NCBI RefSeq assembly: GCF_000296775.1
Contig: NZ_AJLE01000002.1
Coordinates: 186,001 to 250,000 of the forward strand
Length of the DNA: 64,000 nt
From: Sulfurovum sp. AR
GTDB lineage: Bacteria; Campylobacterota; Campylobacteria; Campylobacterales; Sulfurovaceae
Direction of reading: 5' to 3'
The stretch's first letter is position 1. Every line of letters begins with the position of its first letter. Of this stretch, positions 45,305-55,475 are shown piece after piece. The notes under the pieces are model-generated. The model worked only from the letters and a program-made list of their open reading frames with translations, was not told the DNA's origin and made no database searches. A program made the translations under genes and the position numbers.

Positions 45305-45607
45305 ATGCGATCAAAGATTATATTTGTACTGTTATTCATGCTTGCTTTTACGCTTTTGCATGACTCCTTTTTCTCTCTTATAGAAAAAAATGATAATGTC
45401 AGTGTCGTACATAACATAGATGATAAATCATTATCTTCGGAATGTATTGAATTCAACAAAATACATGCTATGTTCCATTTTATTGCTATTGTCGTACCTT
45501 ATAGTAATCGTCAGATGCTGTTTGCTAAAAAAGAGCACATACCACATCACTTGGTACAGTACACCCCTCCCCTTGTAAAAACCTCACACAAACCACCAAT
45601 AGTATAA
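45305..45607 (+). CDS. Unknown exported or membrane-tethered protein before the efflux operon
   Basis: A 100-residue protein. Residues 4-24 form a signal or anchor helix (I-I-F-V-L-L-F-M-L-A-F). The rest contains M-H-A-M-F-H-F-I-A-I-V-like hydrophobic residues and a Pro/His/Lys-rich end (H-I-P-H-H-L-V-Q-Y-T-P-P). ATG 45305 has GGGAGTG upstream. It is 120 bases before the TolC gene on the same strand. His and Met residues would suit metal contact, but this is only an inference from context. Confidence 0.6.
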   Translation: MRSKIIFVLLFMLAFTLLHDSFFSLIEKNDNVSVVHNIDDKSLSSECIEFNKIHAMFHFIAIVVPYSNRQMLFAKKEHIPHHLVQYTPPLVKTSHKPPIV

Positions 45608-45726
45608 AATTTAAATATAACATTACTGTTGATACTGTCGTATACTCTAGTATATCGGCATATTTCCACTATAGCCATGATGATGGCCTATTATTACGTA
45701 CACTATAGAGAAAGAGAAAAATTTTT

Positions 45727-46926
45727 ATGAAACAGATTATACTATTTGTGTTATTGATACAGTTGCCGTACGCTTCAACATTGACTTTAAAAGAAGTGTT
45801 GGAATCAGCAAAGAAGCATCAGACACTTACACAGGCACTCGATCAGGAGCGTCTTTTCCTCGAAGCAAAAAACCTTGCAGAGACATCTTTGGATCCTATG
45901 GAGCTTTACGGTTCTGGGACAAAAGCCTATCCAATTGATGGTAGAAAAAATGGATACGAATACTCCGTCGGTATTTCTAAGACACTTCCTTTGGGCAATA
46001 CTCAGGAACAGGATGAAATGATCAACCGTCTGAATAATGAAGCCTATCTTTTAGAAGAAGAGAGAAAGATCTTGAGTTTTGAAAACAACCTGAAGAGTCT
46101 TTATCATCAACATTGTTTGGATTATAAGAGCTACCACAGTTTCAATCAAAACTATCAGGAGTTTGAAACACTCTATAAAAAGAAAGAAAAGGCGTACAGA
46201 TATCAAGAGATATCGAAGACTGAACTTATGCAGCTGGAGATCGAAAAGCACAGACTCTATGCAATACTCCAGGAGATGAAGACGATACAAAGCATATCAA
46301 AGCAAAAACTTTTTATTTTGGGACGTATCAACCATTCTGAAAAGACGGTATTGTCCTGTAGTGATATGTACCCGATCAGAGAATCTGTGAAACTTAAAGA
46401 ACGTCCCTTTATGCTTTCTAAGGCAGCCTATGAAAAGCGTATACATAGCACAGAGATAGCATTGGAGAGATATGCAAGACCATTGGACTCCGTCAGCCTT
46501 TCACTACAGTATGAACAGGAGATAGATATCGATAAATACAGTGTGGGCATATCTGTTCCCCTCTCTTTTAGTGGACGTAGATCAGAAAAAGAGCGTGCCG
46601 CGGCTATGCATAAAAATTCGGCTATAGAGTTTCAGTATGAAAATATGATGGCTGAGAAAGAAAGTATGTACTTATCATTGACAAGTACATTGAAAAGCAG
46701 TGCCTTGATGGTCAGGTCATTGAAGCATGATCTAAATAATTATAAAAAGAACCTTTTACCTCTTATCAGGAAGAGTTACGATCTTGGTGAAAGTTCCGTC
46801 ATAGAATATTTATTGAACAGGCAGAATTACCATCAGCTCACGCAAGAGCTTTTTGCAACACAAAAAGCCTATTATCATACACTCTTTACGCTCTTTACAT
46901 TTATTGAATCAAAGGATAACCAATGA
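45727..46926 (+). CDS. TolC-family outer-membrane efflux protein
   Basis: A 399-residue protein with a signal peptide (1-18) and the long helical hairpins of TolC/CusC proteins (L-K-E-V-L-E-S-A-K at the start; repeated Glu/Lys-rich helices; S-Y-D-L-G-E-S-S-V-I-E-Y-L-L-N-R-Q near the end, a conserved family feature). It would form the outer-membrane channel of the tripartite pump. Its stop overlaps the adaptor start (46923-46926). Confidence 0.88.
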   Translation: MKQIILFVLLIQLPYASTLTLKEVLESAKKHQTLTQALDQERLFLEAKNLAETSLDPMELYGSGTKAYPIDGRKNGYEYSVGISKTLPLGNTQEQDEMINRLNNEAYLLEEERKILSFENNLKSLYHQHCLDYKSYHSFNQNYQEFETLYKKKEKAYRYQEISKTELMQLEIEKHRLYAILQEMKTIQSISKQKLFILGRINHSEKTVLSCSDMYPIRESVKLKERPFMLSKAAYEKRIHSTEIALERYARPLDSVSLSLQYEQEIDIDKYSVGISVPLSFSGRRSEKERAAAMHKNSAIEFQYENMMAEKESMYLSLTSTLKSSALMVRSLKHDLNNYKKNLLPLIRKSYDLGESSVIEYLLNRQNYHQLTQELFATQKAYYHTLFTLFTFIESKDNQ

Positions 46927-47996
46927 AAAAACAACTGATCTTTTTAGCACTATTTCTATGCTCTTTAAATGCAGAGACAATTACGCTTACACCGGAACAA
47001 GAAGCAAACTGGAAGATCAAAACTGAAATACCGAAAAGCTCAGATAGATTGCCATTAGGTGAATTTATCGTTGAAGTTGTGACGCCACCTTCACTCTTAC
47101 ATACGGTCTCCTTGCCATTTGAAGCAAATGTGCAGATACTGAATGTAGCCAGGTATGAAAAAGTGGACAAAGGAGGTATACTGGCCGAAGTTACAGGGAC
47201 AGAATGGATAGAGACACAACAAAAAGCCATAGCTGAAGTCATAGAGTTTCGTCATCATCAACATTTGACTGAGCGTAAGAATCTACTCTGTAAAGAAGAG
47301 ATCATTCCTCAAAAAGAGTGTATGATTGCAAATGCAGAACTTAAAACAGACAGGATCAAAGTCTTTGCATCCAAAGCCATGCTGAAAAGTTACGGTGCAA
47401 GCGATGAGATGATTGATAAACTTTTGAAAGACCTTACATTGTTCCCAACCATAGAGATAAAAAGCAGTGTCAAGGGAAGTGTAGTTCAACTGCTAGCTGC
47501 ACCAGGGAAAAGTATCAGTCCTACAGAAGCACTGTTTGTCATTCAACAAGATGGCCCTTTATGGATTGAAAGTTCTATAGAAGCATACAGAGCAGAAGTA
47601 CTGAGAGAAGCACAAAAGGTAGAGATAGTTCTTGAAAATCATACTTTTGATAGCTCGATTTTGCAGATTTCTCCAGTGATCAATCATGAGAATCAGACTA
47701 GAGAGATACGTTTTCTGGTACCTTCGGATATTAAGATTTTTCCCGGACTTCGTAACAGTGCAAAGATCATACTTTTAGAACAGTGCATTAAGATAAGAAA
47801 AGATTCTGTGATCAAGGTAGGTGAAGCACAAGTAGTTTTTTATAAAAACAAGCATGGCTACACTCCATTGCCTGTAGATATAGTGTTTGAAGATAATCAA
47901 TACTACTTTGTCAAACCATCCCCACTGTTAAAAAACAAGATAGCTATCAGCTCTGTGGCTATCCTCAAAAGTATGCTGGGAAACGAAGATGAATAA
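46923..47996 (+). CDS. RND efflux periplasmic adaptor
   Basis: A 357-residue membrane-fusion protein with a signal peptide (1-18). A barrel-sandwich part is split by a short hairpin (T-G-T-E-W-I-E-T-Q-Q-K-A-I-A-E-V and later S-S-V-K-G-S-V-V-Q-L-L-A-A-P-G-K-S-I). A beta-barrel follows. Related to CusB/CzcB adaptors but short and without an N-terminal metal-binding Met cluster I can identify. Overlaps both neighbours (4 and 8 bases), so the three pump genes are one operon. Confidence 0.85.
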   Translation: MKKQLIFLALFLCSLNAETITLTPEQEANWKIKTEIPKSSDRLPLGEFIVEVVTPPSLLHTVSLPFEANVQILNVARYEKVDKGGILAEVTGTEWIETQQKAIAEVIEFRHHQHLTERKNLLCKEEIIPQKECMIANAELKTDRIKVFASKAMLKSYGASDEMIDKLLKDLTLFPTIEIKSSVKGSVVQLLAAPGKSISPTEALFVIQQDGPLWIESSIEAYRAEVLREAQKVEIVLENHTFDSSILQISPVINHENQTREIRFLVPSDIKIFPGLRNSAKIILLEQCIKIRKDSVIKVGEAQVVFYKNKHGYTPLPVDIVFEDNQYYFVKPSPLLKNKIAISSVAILKSMLGNEDE

Positions 47997-50900
47997 GTTG
48001 ATCAGTTTTGCCCTTGCACAAAGGCTTTTCTTATCCTTGTTGGCGCTCGTGGTGCTTGGTTTCGGTATCAAGGCTTATAAGGAATTACCTATCGATGCAT
48101 TTCCGGATATCTCCCCTACTCAGGTAAAGATCATCCTAAAGTCAAGCGGAATGACACCTTCTGAGATAGAGTCACGGATTATCGTTCCCCTCGAGATGCA
48201 AATGGTCGGTATACCGCATGAAACAATGTTACGCTCCATTTCTAAATATGGTCTGTGTGATATCACCATTGACTTTGAAGATGGAACAGATATCTATTGG
48301 GCCAGACAGCAGGTCAATGAAAGGCTTTCTGACATCAGAGACGATCTTCCTGCAAATCTTGAAGGGGGGCTTGCGCCTATCTCTACACCTTTAAGCGAGA
48401 TATTAATGTTCACGATCGAATCCAATACCCTTTCACTTGAAGAAAAAAGAACGATTTTGGATTGGGTTATCACTCCCAAGATACGTGCTATCAGTGGTGT
48501 TGCAGAAGTGAGCCCTCTGGGAGGGAAGGTAAAAACCTATGAAGTGGTACCTGATATGAACAAAATGAGAAGTATGAAAGTGACACTCTCCCAGATATTT
48601 AAAGCACTTGAAAAGAACAATCAAAACGATGGTGCAGGACGTGTTTCACAAGGGGTAGAGAGCATCTTGGTAAGAAGTGTTGGTCGTTTAAAAAACCTGC
48701 ATGATATCCGTACATTGCCTGTTGGAAAACGTGGAGAGAAGATCATCACCATAGGTGATGTGGCTGGCGTGAGGTATGGATATATCACACGTTCAGGTTT
48801 CGTCAGTAAAAATGGAGAAGGAGAAGCTGTACAGGGTCTGGTTCTCGGACTTAAAGGGGCAAATACGGCTTTGGTCCTTGATAAAGTAAAAACAGAACTT
48901 AATAAACTTGACTTGATGCTGCCGGAAGATACAAAGATAGATATATTTTATGACCGTTCGGACCTTGTCAATCTTGCGACTGATACGGTAAAAAACGCAC
49001 TCTATGAAGCTGTCATACTCATTATGGTCATTCTACTGCTTATGTTGGGAAATCTTGCTTCTGCACTGAGTGTTGCACTTATTCTTCCTTTTGCACTGCT
49101 GATGAGTTTCATCGCGATGCAATATTTTGGTCTGACAGCCAACCTGATGAGCCTTGGTGGACTTGCCATAGCTATAGGTATCCTTGTAGATTCTGCGGTC
49201 GTGGTGGTAGAGCACATTACTGCAGAGCTTGGAAATCCTAAGCACACAAAACAGAACAAGCTGCACATCATCTATGCAGCAACGACTGAAATGGCTCCCT
49301 CCATTATCACAGGGGTACTCATCATTATCATTGTGTTCATGCCGCTTCTTACCCTTGAAGGTCTTGAAGGAAAGCTATTCCGACCTGTAGCACTGAGTAT
49401 AATTTTTGCACTATTCTCTTCACTTGTGCTGGCATTGACGCTTATACCGGTGCTTAGTTCATTTATTCTAAGCAAAAGACCCGACAGAGAATCAGCCCTT
49501 ATTCAGTATGTGACAAAAAAGTACAGGCCTGTGCTGCTTTTAGCATTAAACCATATTAAGGGCACTGTGATGGCGGTGCTTGTGCTTTTTGCCGGCTCTC
49601 TTTTTCTAGCATCAAAAACAGGAAAGACATTTATGCCTACAATGGATGAAGGAAGCATCATTATTGGGATAGAAATGCTACCTTCTATTTCTCTCAAGGA
49701 AAGTTTGGCACTGAACCTGAAATTGCAAAAAAAACTTTTGGAAAAAGTACCTGAGATAAAGGAGATCATAGCAAGAACTGGAAGTGATGAACTTGGTCTC
49801 GATCCCATGAGTCTGAACGATACAGATACCTTTCTGGTTCTTAAGGACAAAGAAACGTGGCGGGAGCCCTCGAAAGAATTTGTTATGAATGAGATCAGAA
49901 ATGTACTAGATGCGTTTGTCGGGATAGAGTATAGCTTCACACAGCCTATAGAGATGAGGGTATCTGAAATGCTTACGGGAGTCAGGGGTGATCTTGCTAT
50001 CGATATCTTTGGGACTGACAATAACACACTTGAAGAGATCGCCGTAAAGATCAAAGAGATACTCGAAGTTATAGAAGGAAGCAGAGATGTCTACAAAAAA
50101 GCCAATGAAGGTGTGGAGTATTTTGAACTGAAATTCAACCAGAAAGCTATGGCATATCATGGTATCAGTCAGCTGGAGATCAATCATTTTCTCAAAGTAA
50201 TGGTCACAGGTATGCAAGTAGGTATTATTCAGGAAGATATGCGTCGTATAGATCTTATCGTAAAAGGAGATGAGAGTCTGCAAAATTCACTTGATAAGAT
50301 AGAAAAACTCTACTATCCGCTGGAAAATGGGAATGCGGTTCCTCTAAGTAATTTCGTAAAGTTCGTCTCCAACGAAGGACCTGTACAGATAGAGCATGAA
50401 CATGGGTACAGAAAAACAATCGTACAAACGAATGTTGAAGGTAGAGACCTTGTCAGTTTTGTAGAAGAAGCTAAGAAAAGGATCGAAAAAGAGGTTAAAC
50501 TTCCTGCAGGCTATTATCTTGCGTTTGGAGGAGAGTTTGAAAATCAGCAAAGGGCTGCAGATAGATTGGCGATCATCATACCTTTGGCTCTTTTTTTGGT
50601 CTTTATCCTTCTCTTTGTCTCTTTTGGGTCTTTAAGACAAGCTGCTATGGTGCTGATCAACGTGCCTTTGGCTTTGATCGGTGGCTTTATCGGGCTCTAT
50701 GTGAGCGGGGAATATATGTCCGTGCCAGCATCGGTCGGATTCATCGCCCTGCTTGGGATCGCTGTTCTGAACGGTGTGGTACTGGTGAATTATTTCAACT
50801 ATCTAATGTTGAATGGAAGGACGCTGAAAGATGCGGTGGTAGAGGGATCCATCAAAAGACTCAGACCTGTACTGATGACTGCGACCATTGCGGCATTTGG

Positions 50901-51057
50901 TCTTCTCCCTTTACTTTTTGCTACAGGACCGGGTTCTGAGATACAAAGACCTCTGGCGATCGTTGTGATCAATGGTCTTTTCTCTTCGACACTGCTTACC
51001 CTTATCATTCTTCCTATACTCTATTTGAAGTTTTCAAAGAAAAGTGATGAGAAATAA
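47989..51057 (+). CDS. Heavy-metal RND efflux pump (CusA/CzcA family)
   Basis: A 1022-residue inner-membrane proton-driven pump with 12 helices and two large periplasmic loops. Features: Y-K-E-L-P-I-D-A-F-P-D-I-S-P near the N-terminus, L-G-G-L-A-I-A-I-G-I-L-V-D-S-A-V in TM4, and P-I-E-M-R-V-S-E-M-L-T-G-V-R-G-D in the porter domain. TM4 has A-I-G-x3-D-S-A rather than the D-F-G-x3-D-G-A of divalent-metal CzcA pumps, which brings it closer to the Cu/Ag type, but the H instead of N after V-E is unusual. Exact metal cannot be settled by reading. Confidence 0.9.
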   Translation: MNKLISFALAQRLFLSLLALVVLGFGIKAYKELPIDAFPDISPTQVKIILKSSGMTPSEIESRIIVPLEMQMVGIPHETMLRSISKYGLCDITIDFEDGTDIYWARQQVNERLSDIRDDLPANLEGGLAPISTPLSEILMFTIESNTLSLEEKRTILDWVITPKIRAISGVAEVSPLGGKVKTYEVVPDMNKMRSMKVTLSQIFKALEKNNQNDGAGRVSQGVESILVRSVGRLKNLHDIRTLPVGKRGEKIITIGDVAGVRYGYITRSGFVSKNGEGEAVQGLVLGLKGANTALVLDKVKTELNKLDLMLPEDTKIDIFYDRSDLVNLATDTVKNALYEAVILIMVILLLMLGNLASALSVALILPFALLMSFIAMQYFGLTANLMSLGGLAIAIGILVDSAVVVVEHITAELGNPKHTKQNKLHIIYAATTEMAPSIITGVLIIIIVFMPLLTLEGLEGKLFRPVALSIIFALFSSLVLALTLIPVLSSFILSKRPDRESALIQYVTKKYRPVLLLALNHIKGTVMAVLVLFAGSLFLASKTGKTFMPTMDEGSIIIGIEMLPSISLKESLALNLKLQKKLLEKVPEIKEIIARTGSDELGLDPMSLNDTDTFLVLKDKETWREPSKEFVMNEIRNVLDAFVGIEYSFTQPIEMRVSEMLTGVRGDLAIDIFGTDNNTLEEIAVKIKEILEVIEGSRDVYKKANEGVEYFELKFNQKAMAYHGISQLEINHFLKVMVTGMQVGIIQEDMRRIDLIVKGDESLQNSLDKIEKLYYPLENGNAVPLSNFVKFVSNEGPVQIEHEHGYRKTIVQTNVEGRDLVSFVEEAKKRIEKEVKLPAGYYLAFGGEFENQQRAADRLAIIIPLALFLVFILLFVSFGSLRQAAMVLINVPLALIGGFIGLYVSGEYMSVPASVGFIALLGIAVLNGVVLVNYFNYLMLNGRTLKDAVVEGSIKRLRPVLMTATIAAFGLLPLLFATGPGSEIQRPLAIVVINGLFSSTLLTLIILPILYLKFSKKSDEK

Positions 51058-51205
51058 ATAGCTTCTTGAACCAATATAAGGCAGGTAACTACTCCTGCCC
51101 CCCATATTACTCTCTTTTTCACTAAACCTATGTGACCCAAAATATCTATTTATACCTTTATCTATCTTCTGCTACACTACGTTCATAAAAGACTAAGGGT
51201 TAAAA

Positions 51206-51463
51206 ATGAATATGCAAGAGATAGCAGATAAGTGTGAAAAAAAGTTTCTAGAAAAAATCGAAGAGAAAATGGGTGACAGTTCAGTAGTACCGTTGCCTGT
51301 GATTAAAAGATACTGTCGAATGCTGACGATCTATTGTGACTCAGAAGGTAAAGTAACGGAAAGCTTTATAAAATCGATGGAAAAATGTATTGAAGAGATA
51401 AAATCTATAGAGGGTATGGATGAAATCTTCGATGAATGCAATCAATGCCCTGAAGAGTCATAG
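51206..51463 (+). CDS. Hypothetical 85-residue Cys-containing protein
   Basis: A small acidic protein without signal peptide. It has six Cys, including K-C-E-K-K near residue 9, R-Y-C-R-M-L-T-I-Y-C-D, and E-C-N-Q-C-P at the C-terminus. The spacing is not a standard cluster or zinc motif, though a metal site is conceivable. The start has a poor ribosome-binding site (AAGGGTTAAAA). It has its own terminator and is convergent with the nifU-like gene. No family recognised. Confidence 0.65.
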   Translation: MNMQEIADKCEKKFLEKIEEKMGDSSVVPLPVIKRYCRMLTIYCDSEGKVTESFIKSMEKCIEEIKSIEGMDEIFDECNQCPEES

Positions 51464-51485
51464 AAACGGGTCTAAAAAATAAACA

Positions 51486-51510
51486 AAGCCATGCAATGAT
51501 GCATGGCCTT
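51486..51510. terminator. Bidirectional hairpin between convergent genes
   Basis: AAGCCATGCA (51486-51495) pairs with TGCATGGC (51500-51507) around a 4-base loop, followed by CTTTAAAA rightwards and preceded by A-rich sequence, so it can terminate transcription from either side. Confidence 0.75.
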
Positions 51511-51538
51511 TAAAAGATCTGGATCTTCCTTTTAATCA

Positions 51539-52459
51539 TTAAATAGCAATAACATAGATATTTGGATCGAGTTTATCTCTTAGCGCATTTTGAATGGCTT
51601 GGAGTGTACCCGTACCTGAACTGGAACAGTCACTACATGCACCAAGATAACTAATGTAAACCTCAAATATCTCACCATTTTCTTTGACATTAAGCACATC
51701 GATGTCTCCACCATCCATAATAAGAAACTGTCTTACAGTGTTATCAATCGCAGTTTCAACTGCCATGACTCTATACTCTGGGCTTAATTCTCTAAAAGGT
51801 ATAGCAGCCAGAGCCTTCTCTGCTTCTTCTTCCTCTGCCAATATTTTTTGGTGTGCTTCAATGAATGCAGAAAGGTTTTCTTTGCAATCAGTGTCTGAGG
51901 ATCCAGCTTTTGTGTACTCTACAAGACCTTCAAGTGTATCAATGTTATGTAACTCGATAGACTCTTTTATAGAGGCAATGCTCATTGGGCTATCTTTACA
52001 AGGAACGGTTTTCTCCTCATGGTTTAATGGCTTATGAATATACTCTTTGACAGCCAGTTTTGCAGCATCAATCGCAAACGTGATCGTATAGCGTTCAGAA
52101 GAAGGAAGTGCTTCCATAGTAGGATTGTCACGTAGCAAGCGTTCCAAGGCTTTGTAAGTGATATCATTGATCTGTGGTATACTTTTATTCGTAGATATGA
52201 GTGCTAGCATATGATTGACTGCTATACCAGAGGCTATCCCTTCATAGGTATAACGTGCTAGGACAATGCTGTCTTCACGTGTGTTTATAGCCCAATATAG
52301 TGTAAGTTTGTATCCAAGTGCTTCATCGCCATAGGTATAGCTAAAAAGTGATGCACCCAGTTCTTCGGCTTCTTCTTCAGAGATAGTCCCCAAATATTTA
52401 GGTTCGTTTATAAACATTGCAACCTTGATACCATACTCATCGTTTGTTTCTTGATCCAT
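51539..52459 (-). CDS. Degenerate NifU-like Fe-S scaffold paralog
   Basis: A 306-residue protein with the three-part NifU layout of Campylobacterota. The IscU-like N-terminal domain lacks all three scaffold Cys (C-G-D has become Y-G-D-E-A-L-G-Y; the F-G-C-G region reads Y-E-G-I-A; the H-C site reads E-R-Y-T-I). The middle BFD-like domain keeps two of four Cys (V-P-C-K-D and S-D-T-D-C). The C-terminal Nfu domain is intact, with C-S-D-C near 275-278. It can therefore act at most as an Nfu-type carrier. ATG 52459 has AAAGGAAAAAA upstream. A functional NifU must exist elsewhere. Confidence 0.85.
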   Translation of the reverse strand: MDQETNDEYGIKVAMFINEPKYLGTISEEEAEELGASLFSYTYGDEALGYKLTLYWAINTREDSIVLARYTYEGIASGIAVNHMLALISTNKSIPQINDITYKALERLLRDNPTMEALPSSERYTITFAIDAAKLAVKEYIHKPLNHEEKTVPCKDSPMSIASIKESIELHNIDTLEGLVEYTKAGSSDTDCKENLSAFIEAHQKILAEEEEAEKALAAIPFRELSPEYRVMAVETAIDNTVRQFLIMDGGDIDVLNVKENGEIFEVYISYLGACSDCSSSGTGTLQAIQNALRDKLDPNIYVIAI

Positions 52460-52709
52460 TTTTTTTCCTTTAGGAGATAATGTGCACTTTAGCAAGCTAA
52501 CCTAAAAATAGGCTAAAATAATGTCTAAAATATTTTTAATTTTTTCATTTCGGTAAATTACATTCCTTATAGTATTATTATTTGTATTTAGAAGGAAGAT
52601 GAAAGAACAAATAATCATGTTTTTTACGATATGAACTTCATGAGGTACACCGTATAAGTCAAATACTATTCAGAGAACATATTAAGATGTTTGGGAGTAT
52701 AATATTCTC

Positions 52710-53375
52710 ATGAAAAACCTCCGAAATGCACTTTTACTTAAACAACTGTATCAACTCAAACAGCTGGGCTACAAATATACATCCGTCACACCATACAAAG
52801 AAGATGAGCAGCACCTAAGACTTCCTAACACATTGGATTCACTGAAAAAGCAAGCCATGGAGTGTCATTTGTGCGAGCTTAGCAAAAGTCGCCAGAAAGT
52901 GGTCTTTGGAGAGGGTGATCCACAAGCAGATATCCTTTTTATCGGTGAGGGGCCAGGTACGATGGAAGATAGCTCCGGTAAACCTTTTGTCGGTAGATCA
53001 GGTGAACTACTCACAAAGATGATAGAGAATGTATTATTGATCTCCAGATCTGAGGTTTATATCACAAATATCGTGAAGTGCCGTCCCCCCAATAATGCAA
53101 CACCTACACCGACCCAGGCACATACTTGTCAACCTTATCTCTTGAAGCAGATTGAACTCATACGGCCAAAGATCATAGTCACATTGGGTGTAACTGCTTA
53201 TCATTATCTTACAGGTGATGATACAGAGATAAGTAAAGTGAGGGGTACCCTACACAAACAAAATGATTATACGGTCATCCCTACCTATCATCCAAGTTAT
53301 TTACTGAGAAATCCAAGCGCTAAAAAAGAAGTGTTTGAAGACCTGTTGAAGGTCAAAGAGTTGATGGGGAAATAA
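52710..53375 (+). CDS. Family 4 uracil-DNA glycosylase
   Basis: A 221-residue iron-sulfur UDG. Visible: E-C-H-L-C-E-L-S-K-S-R (two cluster Cys), F-I-G-E-G-P-G-T-M-E-D (motif 1), T-N-I-V-K-C-R-P-P-N-N (third Cys and Asn), a fourth Cys in H-T-C-Q-P-Y-L and the H-P-S-Y-L-L-R loop near 195. These are the full family-4 set, removing uracil from DNA. It is on the opposite strand from its neighbours and has its own promoter region. The about 40 N-terminal residues are an extra helical part. Confidence 0.9.
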   Translation: MKNLRNALLLKQLYQLKQLGYKYTSVTPYKEDEQHLRLPNTLDSLKKQAMECHLCELSKSRQKVVFGEGDPQADILFIGEGPGTMEDSSGKPFVGRSGELLTKMIENVLLISRSEVYITNIVKCRPPNNATPTPTQAHTCQPYLLKQIELIRPKIIVTLGVTAYHYLTGDDTEISKVRGTLHKQNDYTVIPTYHPSYLLRNPSAKKEVFEDLLKVKELMGK

Positions 53376-53421
53376 TCATAGGAGTTCCCCAAGAATACTG
53401 GGGAATGACAAAGAGAAGTGT

Positions 53422-55365
53422 TTAGGCTTCTCTTGCTTTTGTGACCAACTGTTCAACGATAGATGGATCTTCAAGTGTGGATATATCCTGTGTGATCTCT
53501 TCGTGTTTTGCGATAGAACGTAAAATTCTTCTCATGATCTTACCGGAACGTGTTTTAGGCAATCCCGGTACTTCAATGATATGGTCTGCTATGGCAATGT
53601 TACCTATTTCTGCTGCAAGCAATGCATTGATATGGTTCTTGATATCTTTGTTGATGTGCCCCTCTTTGAGTACAATATAGATGAAAATCGATTCACCTTT
53701 AATATCGTGAGGACGTCCTACTACCGCAACCTCTGCTACCGAATCATCTTTTTTTACTGCTGCTTCTATTTCCGCAGTTCCCATACGGTGTCCAGAAACA
53801 TTGATCACATCATCTACACGACCGGTGATCGTAATGTAGCCTTCTTCATCAACGACTGCACCATCCCCGGAGAAATACACAGGTTTTCCATTTTTAACTG
53901 CGTCTCCAAAGTATGCTTTTTCATAACGTTTTGGATCTCCCCAAATATTTCTGATCATACTTGGCCACGGTTTTGTAATACAAAGGAGTCCTGTCTCCCC
54001 TATTTCTTTAGGCGTGCCATCAGGATCAATGACCTCTGCTATGATTCCTGGAAGTGCAAACGTGGCACATGCCGGTTTGATAGGTGTAGCACCAGGAAGC
54101 GGAGAGATCATATGTCCACCTGTTTCTGTCTGCCACCATGTATCAACAATGGCACATTTCGAGTTACCTACGGTTTCATAATACCATTTCCATGCCGGTG
54201 GATCTATAGGTTCTCCTACAGTTCCAAGTACCTTTAAACTTGATAGATCGTATTTCTCAGGCTCATGTTCACCCATTTTATGAAGTACACGGATCGCAGT
54301 CGGTGCTGTATAGAATTGGTTGATCTTATGGTCTTGAACCATTTTCCATGCACGTCCTGCATCAGGGTATGTCGGTACACCTTCAAACATGATAGTTGTT
54401 GTCCCCGCAGCCAAAGGTCCGTAGATAATATACGTATGCCCAGTGATCCAACCGATATCTGCGGTACACCAGTAGACATCATCCTCTTTAATATCAAAGA
54501 CCCATTCCATCGTCATTTGTGCCCAAAGGATGTATCCTGCAGTTGCATGTTGTACGCCTTTTGGTTTACCCGTACTTCCTGAGGTATAGAGTAAGAAGAG
54601 CGGGTCTTCACTGTCCATCAGTTCAAAAGGGCATTTTGCATGTTGAGATGTGATCAGTTCGTTGTAATCATGGTCTCTACCCTCTACCCATGTGATCTCT
54701 TCATTGTTTCTTTTTACGACAAGTACCGCTTCAACACTCTTGCCACCTTGTGAGAGTGCATCATCGACAACATGTTTAAGCATATAAGGCTTCCCTTTTC
54801 TATACGCACCATCTGCAGTGATGACAAGCTTCGCTTCTGCATCTTCGATACGGTCTTTCAGTGCTTCTGCAGAGAATCCGCCAAAAACGATGGAGTGGAT
54901 TGCACCGATACGTGCACATGCAAGCATTGCATAGGCAGCTTCAGGGATCATAGGCATATAGAGTACCACTCTGTCGCCTTTTCCTACACCAAATTCATCT
55001 CTAAGTAAATTTGCCATTCTGTTCACACGTAGGGAGAGCTGCGCATAAGAGATCTTTTCTACATCACCTCTATCACCCTCAAATAAGATAGCGGTTTTGT
55101 CTGCTTTGTCTGCAAGGTGTCTGTCGATACACTGGTTGGAAACATTGAGCTTACCGTTGATGAACCATTTGTAAAATGGTGCATTACTCTCATCCAGTAC
55201 CTGATCATAAGGAGCTAACCAGTCGATCTTTTCGTCAGCATACTCTCTCCAAAAACCTTCATAGTCTTCTAAAGCCTTATTCTGTAACGTCCAATACTCA
55301 TCCATGTTTTTAATAGCAGCATTTGCAGCGAGTTCCGGATTTGGGTTAAAAGTCTCTTTTATCAT
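53422..55365 (-). CDS. acs: Acetyl-CoA synthetase
   Basis: A 647-residue acetate:CoA ligase (AMP-forming). Motifs: [11 protein letters not shown] (about 263-273), [21 protein letters not shown] (about 410-419) and the C-terminal [11 protein letters not shown] with the catalytic, acetylation-prone Lys. Full length. Start ATG 55365 follows AAAGGA with 6 bases spacing. It supplies acetyl-CoA from acetate in the cytoplasm, linking to the TCA or reductive TCA cycle. Confidence 0.95.
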   Translation of the reverse strand: MIKETFNPNPELAANAAIKNMDEYWTLQNKALEDYEGFWREYADEKIDWLAPYDQVLDESNAPFYKWFINGKLNVSNQCIDRHLADKADKTAILFEGDRGDVEKISYAQLSLRVNRMANLLRDEFGVGKGDRVVLYMPMIPEAAYAMLACARIGAIHSIVFGGFSAEALKDRIEDAEAKLVITADGAYRKGKPYMLKHVVDDALSQGGKSVEAVLVVKRNNEEITWVEGRDHDYNELITSQHAKCPFELMDSEDPLFLLYTSGSTGKPKGVQHATAGYILWAQMTMEWVFDIKEDDVYWCTADIGWITGHTYIIYGPLAAGTTTIMFEGVPTYPDAGRAWKMVQDHKINQFYTAPTAIRVLHKMGEHEPEKYDLSSLKVLGTVGEPIDPPAWKWYYETVGNSKCAIVDTWWQTETGGHMISPLPGATPIKPACATFALPGIIAEVIDPDGTPKEIGETGLLCITKPWPSMIRNIWGDPKRYEKAYFGDAVKNGKPVYFSGDGAVVDEEGYITITGRVDDVINVSGHRMGTAEIEAAVKKDDSVAEVAVVGRPHDIKGESIFIYIVLKEGHINKDIKNHINALLAAEIGNIAIADHIIEVPGLPKTRSGKIMRRILRSIAKHEEITQDISTLEDPSIVEQLVTKAREA

Positions 55366-55475
55366 TAACAATCCTTTGGTATGTATAGTAGAAAATCATT
55401 TTAACATAGAATTAAGAAAGAAAGTTTAAATAGGAGTATTAACTCCTATTTGTTGGATCTGGTGGTCAATTTGTA

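Noticed and set aside
52602-52640. Small ORF starting at the ATG after AGAAGGAAG near 52600
   Set aside because: It closes after 11 codons and encodes nothing recognisable; insufficient to support a gene.
53581-54237. 218-codon open frame antisense to acs
   Set aside because: Cys/Phe/Arg-rich shadow of a strongly conserved enzyme.
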